A DNA stretch of 64,000 nt from Symsagittifera roscoffensis (taxonomy: Eukaryota; Xenacoelomorpha; Acoela; Convolutidae), in NCBI RefSeq assembly GCF_963678635.1, contig NC_087065.1, forward strand, positions 59,236,754-59,300,753. Direction: 5' to 3'. The notes beneath the pieces are model-generated. The model saw nothing but the letters and a program-made list of their open reading frames with translations, had not been told where the DNA came from and ran no database searches. Below, piece after piece: positions 1 through 13,700 of the stretch (within the stretch, counting starts at the first letter, position 1; the number at the start of each line of letters is the position of its first letter). A program made the position numbers and the translations under genes.

Positions 1-179
1 AATTTCGACTTTTTAACTAGCCATTTTTGACGGAATTTTTTTTATGATTCAAAAGGTATTGTTGTCCTGAGTTTAAGTTTGAAAAGATATTTCACCTGTG
101 ATCATTTTTCGTAGAGTTATGAGGGTTTAAAGATTGCCATTTTGGCCATTTTGACCAATTTGGGACAATTAACGCGCGA

Positions 180-476
180 TATAATTCGCGCTATTAACGC
201 GTAAGCGTAGATTTAATCCGTCTTATAAATCGTTCCAAATTGGTTGAACGAAGCTTGTTTGCTATAATTGATTTGTTACAAGGAACGAAATCTCTCTTTT
301 TGTACTTTATATGGCGTGTGGGGGGATGATTTTCACAAAAACTTTCAAATTTTAGAAAAAATTTTCATTTTATTTTATTTCATTTCATTTTTTTATGCTT
401 TTACTGCTGCTCCATAAACCTTAAAAGGCAGTCGGAACATTCAGGGCTTCGCCTTGATACGAGCAGTCTTGTTTTT
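180..476 (+). repeat. Hairpin-tailed dispersed repeat, copy 1
   Basis: The same sequence recurs in the same orientation at about 29545-29818, with shared blocks such as TATGGCGTGTGGGGGGATGA. Both copies start near a small CGCG palindrome and end in a conserved tail of about 45 bp containing the hairpin CAGGGCTTCGCCCTG followed by GAGCAGTCTTG. The tail alone, diverged, recurs at about 5500-5537. No reading frame is conserved, so it is a non-autonomous element of unknown class. Confidence 0.7.
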
Positions 477-550
477 TTATGTTATTACTTATCCATACAC
501 CGTAAAAGTCAGAATATTGAAATTGAACTTCGGAACATTGAAATTGAAAT

Positions 551-737
551 CGAGTTGAAATTGAAAGCGCTAAAGAGTGAAACAAACAATTATACACCAC
601 TCGCGTGCAATTAGCAGCTGCTGGATTAGAAGTGATTCTAATGATTACTATGAATCCAAATCGAGCAGCTGCTAATTGCACGCGAGTGGTGTTTAATTGT
701 TTGTTTCCCTCGCTTTCAATTTCAACTCGAAATTTGA
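551..737. repeat. Foldback (long inverted repeat) element
   Basis: Arms of about 70 bp at 551-622 and 664-737 are near-perfect reverse complements; the innermost part reads GCAATTAGCAGCTGCT on the left arm. They are separated by a spacer of about 41 bp. This is typical of a foldback or MITE-type element. No clear target-site duplication was identified. Confidence 0.7.
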
Positions 738-837
738 ATTGTCAAATATATCCGTTTAGGGGAGTATAACCGAAAAAACCCAAAATTTGCAATAGGACGA
801 AACTTGCACCAAGAGACATTTTTATCATTCATTTCAG

Positions 838-1478
838 CACTGTAACTACAAACAATGACGACCATCCTGACTTGGTCAATGTACCAGCAGCAGCAGTTGG
901 TGGAAGAGAAAACGGAAAAACACAGCCTGGAAAAAGAGACCTTTGCTCGGCGCTTACAGGAGAAGTGATGGCCCAGGTAAGTGATGAGATTTCTGAGATT
1001 TTTATTTGATCAATCATAGACTTCATTTGGATCTAAAAATTGAGCAAGTTTTCTAGACTATTTTCTAACCTGTGCAAGACTTGAACCTCACTAAATCGGA
1101 TATGAATCTGATATTTTAAAATTGGACTTAATGTAAATGAAGAACAACTTTTAAAAAATCTGGAAACTTCTTGGTTAGCCTCCAAATCCGTCCAAACTTT
1201 GGCAATTATCGTCCTTCGGTAATTTTGGCAAAATTTGTTAGTCACATCTTCAGGGGGACAAACTGGACGAGCGAATCAGCAGTATGAGGAGTGAGATATC
1301 AGAGCTGAAGCAGTGGATCATGATGCTACAGAATAGTGGAGGGGATCTCAACCCAGAACAAGGCGATGTAGTCAGACCAGCCCCATCCCCTCCCCGTCCG
1401 GACCAGAGCCGCTTTCAACCACCTGCAGCCGAAAGCTATCAAAAAATTGACCTGGAGTGCTTTAAAGATGGACAATGA
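838..1478 (+). CDS. 3' end of an unidentified converging gene: two terminal coding exons with coiled coil
   Basis: Two exons fit together in phase: 838-976 (acceptor ...catttcag, donor CAG/gtaagt) and 1254-1478 (acceptor acatcttcag, stop TGA at 1476-1478). The first base of exon 1 completes a codon from an upstream exon outside the window, so this is only the C-terminus, about 120 residues. The first exon is polar and low in complexity. The second begins with a heptad-like amphipathic stretch (LDERISSMRSEISELKQW), then a proline-rich tail ending FKDGQ. A short C-terminal coiled coil of this kind occurs in tetrameric channels such as the KCNH family, but no diagnostic domain is in view and I do not assign a family. 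Transcription converges with the AGAP gene. The upstream intron (1-837) holds only repeats. Confidence 0.6.
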
Positions 1479-4400
1479 GACATACCTAGAGACTCGATTT
1501 TCATTTATTGAAACCTTTTTGGTTTTGCAGATACATTCATTTTTTGCTGCTCTTCTCTGGCATTAAACTTAAACGTTTAAAATGTATTTGCAACTGGTTT
1601 ATATATCAGAATTCAACCATGCGAATTTCAAAAACTTCCTGAAAACTTATTTAAAAAAAACAGAACACCAAATGCTAGGGGAAGTAATGCAACAGGTAAT
1701 AAAGACGCAAGATGTTAGGGTGACTATTAATATTTGTATACCTGATTTCCCACATCTTTGTCAAGAACTAGGCAAGCAGATCTCAAAATGTTAGCAGCAA
1801 AAGTAGTTGCTGTCACTGCTTTTAGTTGCCTTCTTAAAATCCTTGTAGAGATCATTTTTATTTTTGATTTTAACATCCATCGTCTTCTTTGTTGAACTTC
1901 AGGGCAAGGAGACAATTCGTTAGAAACTACAATTTTTACAAAACATTAACAAAAAGCGACGATTCGTAACAAGCGATAATTCGTAATCTGCCATTGGCAA
2001 GAAGTGACGACCTGCTCGGCAGCTCTTACATTCGGCACGACAAGAATAGTACGCGTGAACTACTGTTGGAGCTGTCGCCTCACAAGACACCAAATTATTC
2101 GGTTCGTGCGCAAATAACGCATTTTAATTCATACGCCACTTACCAAATGAGCAACTGAAATTTGAAATCGATTATAGTTTGTGTTGATTTATAGCAAGCT
2201 TTCAATTGAAACATCCGAAAACGCCCAACTAGTTTCACGGGCGTTAGGTTTTTCGACATACCGGCCATTTACCAGACCGGTATTTAACCATAACCAAAAA
2301 AAAAACTTTTTAAAGGAAGCTTTTAAAAAGAGCAAAAGTTGAGCGCTTTCTCCAGCGCTCACCTTTCATTCGGCTTGAGATCTAAAAAGCTAATGAAAAA
2401 AGCTGAAAAGGTTTCTAAAAGTACCAGTTGTCGATTTCAACGAATTGTCTCCTTGCCCTGACGTTCAACAAAGATGACGATGGATGTTAAAAAAATATAC
2501 TCAATATTTTAATTGGAACTAAAGGTTGGCGATACAGCAGCCAAGCTGCATCTGGAGCATGCTGTAGGTCTGACATGAGCAGAAGTAAGCTATCAGTCTA
2601 TAGCCTCACTGGCTAAAACACCATTTTATTCAAGTGTAATTTCATTTTTTAATTCCATAACTTAATTTGTGTTTTAGCTGAGGTAGTTGCAGGCACTTCT
2701 TTTGCAATCATATCTGCGGTGATGATTCATTTAATTTATTAAAAAATCCAGCTCAAATGAATAAAAGTGTTGATTATAACTTTAAAACAGAGGCAAATGA
2801 AAAATATTGAAAAAAAAACAAGGTGAATCAAAATTTTTGCAGGTTTTCATAAAAATTAACAAGGTATCAGCTCAAGCTCGATATTTTTTGAATTTGTTTT
2901 CCACGGGAAGAAATGTTTATTTTCAAAATCTGGACTTTGATCTGGAAAGTTTTTGAGATATGGAGTTTACCCAAAAACAACAATTCTCCCTTAAGAAATT
3001 AAGGAGTCGCCTCTTCTGGAGTCTCGCAATCGGTTCTCTCGATTGAATTTTTCATCTCAAATTTGATAGGGTAATTTTTGAAATATGCAAAAAAATTTTG
3101 AAAATAGTCGAAATTTCAGTTAAAAAATACATCCTAAAATCCAGGCCGCTAAAATAAACAAGATTCCCGAAACTCAGTTTCTCGAAACAAATCGAAAAAA
3201 TTTCAAAATTTTAACATTTTTGAAGCCGATAAATTTTATTCTGAAAATAATTGGGCTTAGCCAATTATAAAATTATAAACATAAACTTTCCTGAGCCTGT
3301 TTTAAATAAATCTATAATATAAGACAGAGCGGATCTAGGATTTTCTCGAGGGGGAATTTTGAAAAAAAAAAATCGAAAATTTTGTTAACCTTTTTTTAAC
3401 GGGCCAAAAGGCGTTTTCAGTCAGTTTATGGAAAGATTTGACCAAAAAATAGTGTTTTTTCGGCGCGCTCTCACCCCTCGAACTTAATATAAATTGGCGC
3501 CCAAAACGCTTTTAGAAAAATTTAGGGTCCGTTCCCAAAAATGGATATCTGAAAAAAGTACAAAGAGGGACCCTTTGGGTCGGCAGGGGGTCTAGTCCCT
3601 GAGAAGGGAAGACGTCCCCCTCCCCCGATCCTCCCTAAATCTGTCCTGATATAAAATTTGGCAGTAAAAAAGCCCAAAAATTGACCAAAAATTTTTAGAA
3701 AATTGATTTTCCGAGAACGACTTTCTAAAAAAAATTGTGAGTAGCCGCTAATGCAAACGGGTTTCACACTATCCATTATCTCCATTGAAACCAAATCTCA
3801 GAACTCAGAATTTAATTTTCGCCAAAAAAAAAGATTCAAAAACATCAAAAACTCAAATATCCGTGGGCCTCAACTTTGAAACTAAAAAATTTTGGGCTAA
3901 GATGCTTGTTCATGGGAGCTTTCCAAAACCCGTTGTATTTGCTTAATTCAAAGTTGCAGATTTGTGATAATAGTTTTGAGAAAAAGATTTAAAAATATGG
4001 GGAAAATATTCCACCCACAGAACATTTCGAAGGCTGTCGAAAAAGTCTTGTAAAAAGAGACTAGGACAGTATGCAGGCCCACACGCGCGTAGGCATTCTT
4101 TCCAAAAACACTGAAAATCATTGGAATCTTTTTGAGAAAAGGACATTTTGATTAAAGCCCAATCGCATATATTTTCATAAAATCTAGGCAAAATGCCAAG
4201 CTAGACATTTGAATTTTAAACTAGCAACGGAATAAACTTGAGAAGTGAAAATAAAACCGAAAACTTTTGAGCAAACATCAGATAACCGATAAAAAAGTTG
4301 ATTTATGAGACCCCCAAAACTACAATAATTAACATTTGCAATTACTATGGCAGACGATTTGTCCACAAGGGAAAAGACCAGCATACAAGCTGGTCAGCTC

Positions 4401-7400
4401 ATCGCGGAGAAACGCTGCTGTTTCCTGGCTGGAAAACTTCGTGCAAACTTTTTGGTGATTTTTTCTAACTGGGTAATGTTACTTCATTCTCGAGCAACGA
4501 GCAACGAGCACGGATGATTGTGGGATTCCAACATCCGGCCTTTCAATTAGGAGGCGGAGACGTAGCCTCAACAAAATACTTTGAGGCCATGCGTTATCAA
4601 ACCTGGTGATCATAGGTTCATAAACTCAAGCAGCGTCAGATTTTTTTTTAAGAACGACAAATTCCGTGGTTGGATTGCATTTCGGCGATACTGCGCTCTT
4701 ACATGGGAGCCACTCATTCTTTTACACTTTTTTGGATCAGATTAGGCTGGAAGCTGCTAAGCAAAAGTTCATTTTTTCAAACGCAAGGGGAAGCAGCAAC
4801 CAAAATAGCAAAAAATAGACTTATTCAATAAATACCCCATTTTTGATTAGTCGAATTGTCTGATTCAATTGAGTGTTTTTTGAAGGTATTTGTTTGAAAC
4901 GCATGGCTGATGTTTTGAGAGGCGCTAGAGGTAATGGTAAAAAATAGTTTTTATTTCCTTTGCATTTTAAAGCACATGCATTATCCATTACTCTCAAAAA
5001 ATTTGATTATACATGAGTTTTACTTGTCTAACTAATGATAGCAACGCACTATAAAGCTTCAATCTAAATAAATTTTTGTCTGTTTATTCATTTCCATTTT
5101 GAACAAGCAATTTTTACGTTGCTGTGATATTTTATGATCTTTTTCTTCCGACTTACGATGAAAGTGCTGAATTTATATGCTCGGGGTGTTTTTTTTATTC
5201 AGATCACTTTTTAAAAAACTCTGGTCTTTCGCGGGATCATTTCTGAGCTGCATGGGCCAGCCGCCTGTGCTCACCACTATATTAACCAGCCATGAGCTCG
5301 AATTAAGCTGCTTGCTTTTTTATCCTGCACTACAAAAACGTTCGATGAATTGAATCGAGGCAGCTAGTTGGTTGTAGTAACTCCATGCACGACTCAAATT
5401 GCAACTTTTAATTCCAGCCTATTTGATATTATCAGCCTAAAAATCCTAGTTTTGCCAATATTTAGTTTAACAAATTATCCGAGACTAATTAAAGGGCAGT
5501 CGGGACATTTAGGGCTTTGCCCTGATAAAAGCAGTCATCTTTTGTTTGTTATGCTTCATTCAAAGTACACAAATGAACGGTTCTGTGCATTTAGCACAGA
5601 ATTTTCCGGCCACAGTCAGTTTGAATGTAAGAGCTGATTTTTGGACTGTTTCTAATTATAGCCCTCCGCTAAGTTCTAGTTCCCATATTTAGTTATTTTT
5701 GATACGGCCATTTTTTGAAAAAAATCTCAACTTTCAAATTTCACAGAAACAAAAGATGGTCTTAAGGCTCTTAGAAATTCTAGAATAATATATGGATGTT
5801 ATTTTTACAATAAAATTAACTCAATTTGAATCAACTCGACCAATAGTTAAAATTTATATTTCGCTGTGAAAACTGAAAATTAAATGCCACCTTTACACTT
5901 CCGCTGTTCGATATTGGTGTGCCTTGCTTTTAGCAAAGCAAATGAACGGAATCAAAAGTCAAACGCGAAAATTTTTTTAGCCTGAGCACATTTTAAGACT
6001 TCCTAAAAAACCATCGCGACGTGTAATATTCTGAACTACGTTCATCGACTCTCAGTAAAATTTTTTGGGGGTCTTGAGACGTCTCTGTATCCAAAACTGG
6101 ACCAAAATTGATTTGTTGCCAGGATGCTGTCCCAGTCATTTTTTTTACTTTTAAAATGAAATCTTGACGATTTTGGATCTACTCAACAGTTGCCTCCATT
6201 TCAAGAAAGGGAGGCATATGTTAAGTAGATTAAGTTGTGGAATTTTCGACCAATCAGATAGCAGCAAAACTCGAATTTTAAACAACGCTCCAGTGCTAAT
6301 TACTGCTTTTATTTATAGAGCTGCCAATTTTTTAAGTTGGTACCAAAGGGACGGCTATTATTCAGTAGATCCACGATGCTTTTCGAAATCTAAAATATAA
6401 ATTCTATGTCATGATTTCGGTAATTGTTAACATGATTTTCCAATAATTTTTGATAACTTTCGTATTGAGTTTGATGAATTTCATAAGAGGTTAATTGAAG
6501 TCGTTACAACTACTCCAAACTATTTTTTCGCCACTGCTTTCTGGCATTACTTAACTAATGATTGAATTTGAAAAGAGAATATGGAAAATAATTTAAGATC
6601 ACAAAAAATGTTGGACAGCAATCAGACAAAAATTAGCAATTAAACATTGACTTCACTCAAAATCGCGCTTGAATATTTCAATAAGTTCGTTTACACAAAT
6701 ATGAGTGATGTCAAAACAGCTGTACGAAACTGCGAAACATTCTAATCCAGAGGGTTTAGAGAAAGGTATTCTAGTTATGTACAAATTCATCATATATAAA
6801 TTACTTTTTCGCAATATCAATATCAATAAACAGCCCACGATTTCGAATCCATTTTTGAAATTAGTTTGTTTTCCACCAATTAAAGGCTACGTTGGAAAAG
6901 AACGCCCAATCAAAACAATTCATCTTTAAGTACTGCGAGAAAGGTCATTGTTTCTGAATAGTTCAATTAAAGGTAATAAATTCTGAGCAAAAATAAGAAA
7001 CTAACTACTATTGACTGGTCGATTGTATGAAATTAATGATACAGAACAATTAATTCACAGCAAAATGTGCTAGCCTTGAGCAACATTTTTGATAGTTGGT
7101 ACAGGTAACAATGTTTCTTCTGGCTTTCAGATAAAATAGCACGCACGTCTTGGAATAAAAGAGACCTTTAACACTCGACTACAAAACAATTTTCAAGACA
7201 ATTTTGAGTTCTCAGTTTATTAATGGATGGCGAAAAAACTGTTCCAATGCCCGAACAAAGCCACGAATTGAAAGCGAGTTTTCTTTTTGGGTTGCTTTTG
7301 TGTTTCTTTTTTAATTTCCTATTCATTGAAGCGCTCTAATCTGTCCTTACTCTGAGACGAACTCTCCACATTTCGTTTCAGACGCTTACGAATTTAGATC

Positions 7401-7614
7401 CCAGAAGAGCTACGTAACAAAATCAGGTCGAAATGAGATGGATGTTCTTTGGAGATGTGCTTAGAGATATGACGGCTTGCAATTGAGGGTATGAGAATCC
7501 ACATTAAGGTATAGGCTGCAGGGTTCTAGCAAAGTGGTAATGCCACATCCACAAGGAAGTGAAGAACTCGGCAGTTGTCGAGAAACAGGGCGAAAAAAGA
7601 TTAAAACGTCCACC
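1479..7614. other. Intergenic region between two convergent genes, no gene recognised
   Basis: This stretch runs between the stop of the left-edge gene and the AGAP stop. It holds an inverted-repeat element (1866-2495), a tail-only copy of the hairpin repeat near 5500, and part of the AT-rich dispersed family (about 5705-6060). A TTTATT at 7216-7221 is an AATAAA on the minus strand and is a candidate AGAP poly(A) signal about 0.4 kb past its stop. Short open frames here have no family features. Confidence 0.5.
1866..2495. mobile_element. Non-autonomous DNA transposon with about 57-bp terminal inverted repeats
   Basis: 1866-1922 and 2436-2493 are inverted copies: TTAACATCCATCGTC, then a segment containing TTTGTTGAAC and CAGGGCAAGGAGACAATTCG. 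The interior has further small palindromes at about 2219-2285 (ACGCCC...GGGCGT and TACCGG...CCGGTA). There is no transposase frame. The exact ends and target duplication are uncertain, so the superfamily is not assigned. Confidence 0.65.
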
Positions 7615-7716
7615 TTAGTTAGAAAGCAGCTCCTCGCATACTCTGGATCCGAATATTTTGCAATAGTCCAGAGGTGTCCTGCCGTCACAATCTTTCATTC
7701 GGCTCTCTGCTCCAAA
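7615..7716 (-). CDS. AGAP: AGAP exon 16: last ankyrin repeat and stop
   Basis: 34 codons. [20 protein letters not shown] completes the ankyrin repeat begun in exon 15, then EELLSN and TAA. Acceptor tttttag. The C-terminus is shorter than in vertebrate AGAP1. Confidence 0.87.
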   Translation of the reverse strand, partial: FGAESRMKDCDGRTPLDYCKIFGSRVCEELLSN

Positions 7717-10700
7717 CTAAAAACACATCAAGATCTATTTCACAATCATACATTTCATACTTAGAGTAGCAAAACCGGAAATTTGTCGGTAGCGCTCCCT
7801 AATCATTCTACTTCACCGAAACAGCGTTTTGTTTCATCGGAAACTACCAACATCAGGTAACGCGCAGAATTAACTAATTCTGAAGTTCACTGTTAACTAA
7901 CATTTTTTTGAATTCAACAACACTAGGACTACTCACAGCTAAAAGTAGAGATGCAATGGCTGGTTGATTCGTCTCACAGCTCACGTGCATAGCCGTCTTC
8001 TGTGTTTTATCTGAGGGGTCGTGATGATTTAACTCTGCGGCTGAGTGCTGAAGGACTGCATTTGGGGGTAAAGACACCCCAATCCCTACCACACTGCTGC
8101 GTCTGGCGGGCGAGGGCGAGGGAGACACAGAAGAAGATGATCTGTTGGGGGCACAATGACCTAGCAAAAGTAGCACCAGAGGTATGTCCCTTCTCTGCAC
8201 GGCTGAAATCAACTGCACTGCTAGCGGCTGCTGTGAACTGGAGGCTCGGCTGTTGTTTGTACTTGTTGTGCTTAAAGGCAGAGGCGACAAAAACTTCCTT
8301 TCTATGTACTTCTGTTGAATGTACGCTTTGCGTTCCTCGTCCGTACAGGTTCGGTTACACTTTTTAACACCTGAGAGCGAGTCGTTTGGAGATCCGAACA
8401 GTCGTCCCTCGAATACCTGATTTGCCACTAGGTTTCCGACTGAGATCATAACATTGTATGCACTGCTCGTCCAGTTGTCTAGGTCCAATGATTTGATTCG
8501 AGACACGTGTGTTCCCAGGTTTCTGTGGACTCCACTGCACTTTATGCACACCAGGATCCCAAATGTAACACTTGCCCATTTAGGGTCCTGCTCGTCACAG
8601 TCTGCGCATCTGAAATATAGTTCAAGCGTAGCCAACAGAAAGTTGAATGGACAGTTGGAAAATTGTCAATGCACGCAAAGAAACATCGAATTAGTAAAAA
8701 AAAAAACGGCAATATATGAGATTCGAACCTGCGTCCTACAGATTAAGAGTCTAATACACTAACCACTCAGCCACGGACTCATAATACACACCATACAAAA
8801 GCCACTACTAAAGCAGAGAACAGAATTTCATATTTAGAATCAGCAACCAGGCCGCGCCTGACTTTCAAAAGAGTTCGCACCTTTCAAGCTACAAACGCCC
8901 AGAGGGAGCGCAACTTCAGCAGGGCTGGTCAAATCCGGACAACCAAGTGTGTCCTCCTTTCTGCGGGAAAAGTCAGCCAAATCAAACTGTTAGGATCGGC
9001 TGCGGCCAATGGACTTAAAAAATTTTGATTTTTGCTAAACTTCAAATTTGAATTTCAATTTACTTTTGTTAGGAAATTCGTGTTTTCATTAAAAATGGGC
9101 CTTGAAATTTTTGTTTCCCAACCGGGCCGGGCCTCAATTTCAGGCCCGGTTCAAATTATGGCAAAAATACACTAAGATCATCGATAGTGTACAGAAAAAG
9201 ATATATTACCTTAAAGCTCTTCGAATTTCTAGAACAATATCAATTTTTCACTTTTTGATAAAATTAGCCATGGAGAAAACTGGATCAATAGGTATTCAGG
9301 GCAACTCCTAAATAAGTCTCGTGATTTTTCCCAGTGTGGTCGCATCTATACATCGTTTAATATAATGTAACCTCGCAAAATTAATTGGAAGTCGACATAA
9401 CTCATCAATTCCGCTGGGAAATCTGAAAATTAAAATCAGTTTTCAAAAACAGCCAAATGACTTGTTTCGTAAAATATATATTTTTTCGAATTTCAATGAA
9501 ACATTCGACTTACATTGGAAAAAATGGACTGGTAATATAATAACATAACCAACGTTCTATTGGAAAAGCGACAACCAAGACGCAAAAAAAACTAGTAAAA
9601 TAATTATCATAAAAAATTTTCCAATTGAGTTTCAAAGAACTAAAAACTCTTCCTTGTATAATAAGAATCTTGTATAATAGACACTTTTTTGAAAAAATAA
9701 TCCAAATCGAGCAGACTGGATCAAAATATAATTTTTCTGGTAGCGTTGGGAAACCATAATACAAAATTTTGTTTTGAAAATGAAAATGTTTTTGCTATAC
9801 CAAGCGTTATTTGCCTTCCATTCAGCAAATGAATATGTACTATGAAAATTAGAACGTTTAAGTGAATCAAATTCAAACCAATTTGAGCGCAGATAACTTT
9901 TCGCACAGAGGCGAAGCGAAGCTTCGAACAATTGCAATAGAACATACGTAGAAAACATAGGAAGTCGAAAAAAAATGAAACAAACCAGATTAACCAAAAT
10001 ATACGTATGTCTTGATGAATGAAAACTAGGCGCTCAGCTAAAGCTGGGGGTACTTGTTTGATGTTTTTTGATATTTTTATGCTGATGCCATGTGCATTGG
10101 GTATTTTCTACATTTCAACTATTGAACTTAGCCCAAAACCTTTACTGTTTCTCTACTAAAATAGCTGACAATGAAAGATTCTGAGAAATTAGACTTTCGC
10201 CAAGGACAACATTTTTCTTTCAAAAAATTAAAAATTAGCATCTGCAGGGAAAACCCTTCATCTTAGATTTATTAGGGAAGTTTTTAAAAGCTTAAAGCCT
10301 CTAAAAACGGCCAAAAAATTTGACTTTCCAAATCCTTCTGCAAAAAATAAGTCAAGAAAATACTCATAAACCGAGCTTATCGACTGAACACTTTGGCATG
10401 TTTTCGAGAAAAAATTTCAAAGCTTCGTCTTTTGTGCAGGCCATAATTTTTGCCTAAAATTTGGATGTAGCCGCTCATCCGGTTAAGTTTTCAACAAGCT
10501 GATGTTTCGATTAAAACCTGATATCAGATTTGGCAAGATAGTTATCGAGAAAAGTAAAAAAAAATTAAAAAATATGGTTTTTCCGAGAAATCATAGCTTT
10601 TTGTGTAGAAAATGGGCGCAGCCTCTTATGCAGGGGAGTTTCCCACAATCTCAGATTTGATAGGACACTTTCTGTGTGCCTGCAAAATCCCCGTCTCCGC

Positions 10701-13700
10701 TTACCTTACCCCACTATCTACAGCTTTTAAAAAGTCTGTATGGGGGAATTTTTTTTCATTTTCTCGAAAACTGCTCTCCCAGTTTTTCCCTGCAGTTTTC
10801 GGGTTCAATGGGAAGATCATTCCCATGCATACGCGATAACGCCCAAATGTTTTCACAAAAAATTATGGCCCTCGAAAAAATCAAACTTTCAATTTTGGAA
10901 CTTTTCTCAAAACTACAATCCCAAATCTGAGTTTTAAATTTCAATCAAAAGGATGTGTAGGTCAAACTCCCCGGCAAGAGCTGCTAGACCCAATTTTTTA
11001 CCTAAAAAATTATGCTCTCGGAAAAGTCAAATATTTGATTTTTTAACCGTTTTTTTTTGAAACTTTGTGATATTTCTCAAAAACTAAGCTCCCAAATCTG
11101 AGATTTAATATTTCAACAGAAAAAGTAGATTATTAGAAGCCCCCTGCATAAGCGGGTACGCCCAAATTGTTTACACGAAAATTTATGAACCTCGAAAAAG
11201 TAACTCGAGCAGACAAACGATAGTCCGACAATTCATTTTTAACCGGAAAAAAAATCAATTGCACGCATAGCTATTTGAAAAAAAAGCACGGTCCGACCGT
11301 ATATGGAAACCCAGGCCTTAGGGTGCAAAGGCAACAACCTTACCTCCAGGCAAAAAAGGGATGAACCAGGAAATTGAACATAGCCATCTGACAGTTGGAA
11401 AAGAGTAATGAGCGCAAGGAAACTGAAAAAAAAGAACTACTTGGTTTTTCAATCAACTTTGAATTTCGAAGAAAATAAATGGCCTTAAAGCTCTTTGAAT
11501 TTGCAGAATAATTGATGATTAATCATTGATTTTTGTCAAAGTTAACCCAAACTGATAAAACTGGATCAATAGGAAAATATATTTTTTTCGCTGGTAAATC
11601 TGATAATTAATTTCCATTTTCGAAACTGGAAGTCGATCACGTTTTTCGTGACCTCTACAATTTTGCTGTTCGTTAGGGGAGTTTGTCTCCCTTTTAAAAA
11701 AGAAACTTTTTCCTGAAAAAAAAACAAAAAAAATCAGCAAAATCTATATAAAATTACTCACCACGTTCATTACTCTTAATACGGTTTCATCATAAAAAAA
11801 ACGATTTATTGTAAGAAGCTGTTTACGGGGTGATCTGGTACTCGATCACAAGACAACTGCTCTGGCAAATGTAAGAAACGTTCCTAAAAAAAGAAAATAC
11901 GACCTAAATAAGTAACTTCACTTCGTACATCGACACTTACCAAATTCCGCTCCAATAGTTACATCAAAAGTCAACCCAACAACAAAGATAAACAACAAAC
12001 AGCCACCAGACAGTTGGTAAAAATGTCAATGAACGCAAGTAAACAAAAAATACTGACTTTCTCAACTTTCAACAACTGAATTTTCGATTTTACCAGAAAA
12101 ATATATGGCCTTCATTCTCTCAGAAATTCTAGAACAATTTAAGATTGACACTTTTTTGACAAAAACAATCCCAATTTGAGAAAACTGTAAATTTTTTATT
12201 TCGCAAGAAAATCTGAAAACTAAATTCAAATTTCGAGACCAGAAGTCGATCACGTTTTTCGTGAACTACGTTAATCGATTCCTTAAGTTTTCTTGAACAA
12301 AAAGGTAAAGAAAAACCCAAAACTTTATTTTTAGTTAGTTTCCTTGACGCTCTTAACTTCACTTTTTCAACTTTTTTAGATACTGCGCTCAAAAAATGAA
12401 TTTAAAATACTACACTTTAAAATACATGTAAACATTTTGCTGAAGTTCCAAGTGAATGTAGTCCAAATGGAAATCAAAAACAGGCATTGGTGAAAGAAAA
12501 AACCTAAATTGGGGCTATTTTTGTCCACTAGTGTGACATGACAAAGTTTCGAAAATTAAATTCCAGTTTTGAAAATAGAAGTCGATCACGTTTTACGTGA
12601 CCTTTTATCTTGAGCTGTTTGATGGTGGAGTTAGCCTTCCTTTTAACAAAGGAAATGAACTGAAAAAAATCAGAACTCAAACCGCAAAAAATCAAATTTG
12701 AGCGTGAGTTAATCTTAAGACTTTTCCTGAAAAAAATACTAACAAATCATCGCCACCTATATAAGGAGCTGAACTAAGTTCATCGGCTCTTAAAAAAACT
12801 ACGCTTAAGCTCTTTGAACTTTTTGAATCTCTATTCCTCTGTTGTAATAAAACTAACCCATTTTGAAAAACTAGCTCAAAAGATACTTTTTAAAATGGTT
12901 AAATAATATTACTGGGAAAATTTAAGTCGATTTCTGAAACTAAAAAGCATTCACGTTTTTTGCGCTATTAACACTTTTGCCATTGAACAGGGAAATTTTC
13001 CTCCTCAGAAATCAAATTTGAAATCAATTTAAAGCCAGAAGTCAAACCTCATGAACAAATATTAGTTTCCTGAAAAAATAACATGATCTACTGAGAGATA
13101 AACAAGAACTTCAAAATGCGAACATAAGGTCATGAAGCGAGGCGGTTGCCACTGCTTGCCAATGATAAATCCACAATTACGGCATCCAATTTTGACCGAC
13201 TAAGCCTAACACATTCTAACTGCGCCTTCGTTGCCAAGATTTAGTAAATTTGAAGATGAGCATGCTTTTTTCATCAAAAAGGTTGTGGTGCCGGTAATTG
13301 TAGCAAATTGAAACATAGCAATCGAAGATTTGACACTTGACTTTTGAAAAAAAAAACACTTGACACTTTCTTGAAAAAAATAGAATTTCAAAGAAAAAAA
13401 TAGATGCCCTTTAAGCTCTTCTCTTAGAATTTCCAGAACAATTTATGATTGGCGCTTTTTTGATAACACGAACTCAACTTGAGAAAACTGGATCCAATAG
13501 GTAAAGTTTTTATTCCGCTGGGAAATCTTGAAAGTAAATTCCACTTTCGAAACTAGAAATCGTTCACGTTTTTCGCGCCATTTCCACGTTCGTATTTGGA
13601 GAGTGCTATTTACCTCACTTTCAGCAGATGAATTTCAATTGAACTCAAAAAGTGCATTATACCTCCTAGATTCGGATAATTGCATGTTACATCGAGCGTA

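Larger units (their letters stand above)
1..837 (+). other. Intronic sequence of the left-edge gene, repeat-filled
   Basis: No coding exon was recognised. It holds the hairpin-tailed dispersed repeat (about 180-476) and a foldback inverted repeat (551-737), and ends in the splice acceptor at 836-837. Confidence 0.45.

Noticed and set aside
8690-8780. tRNA-Lys gene
   Set aside because: A and B boxes and the anticodon arm look good, but no acceptor stem forms and a SINE body follows; sister copies are dispersed.
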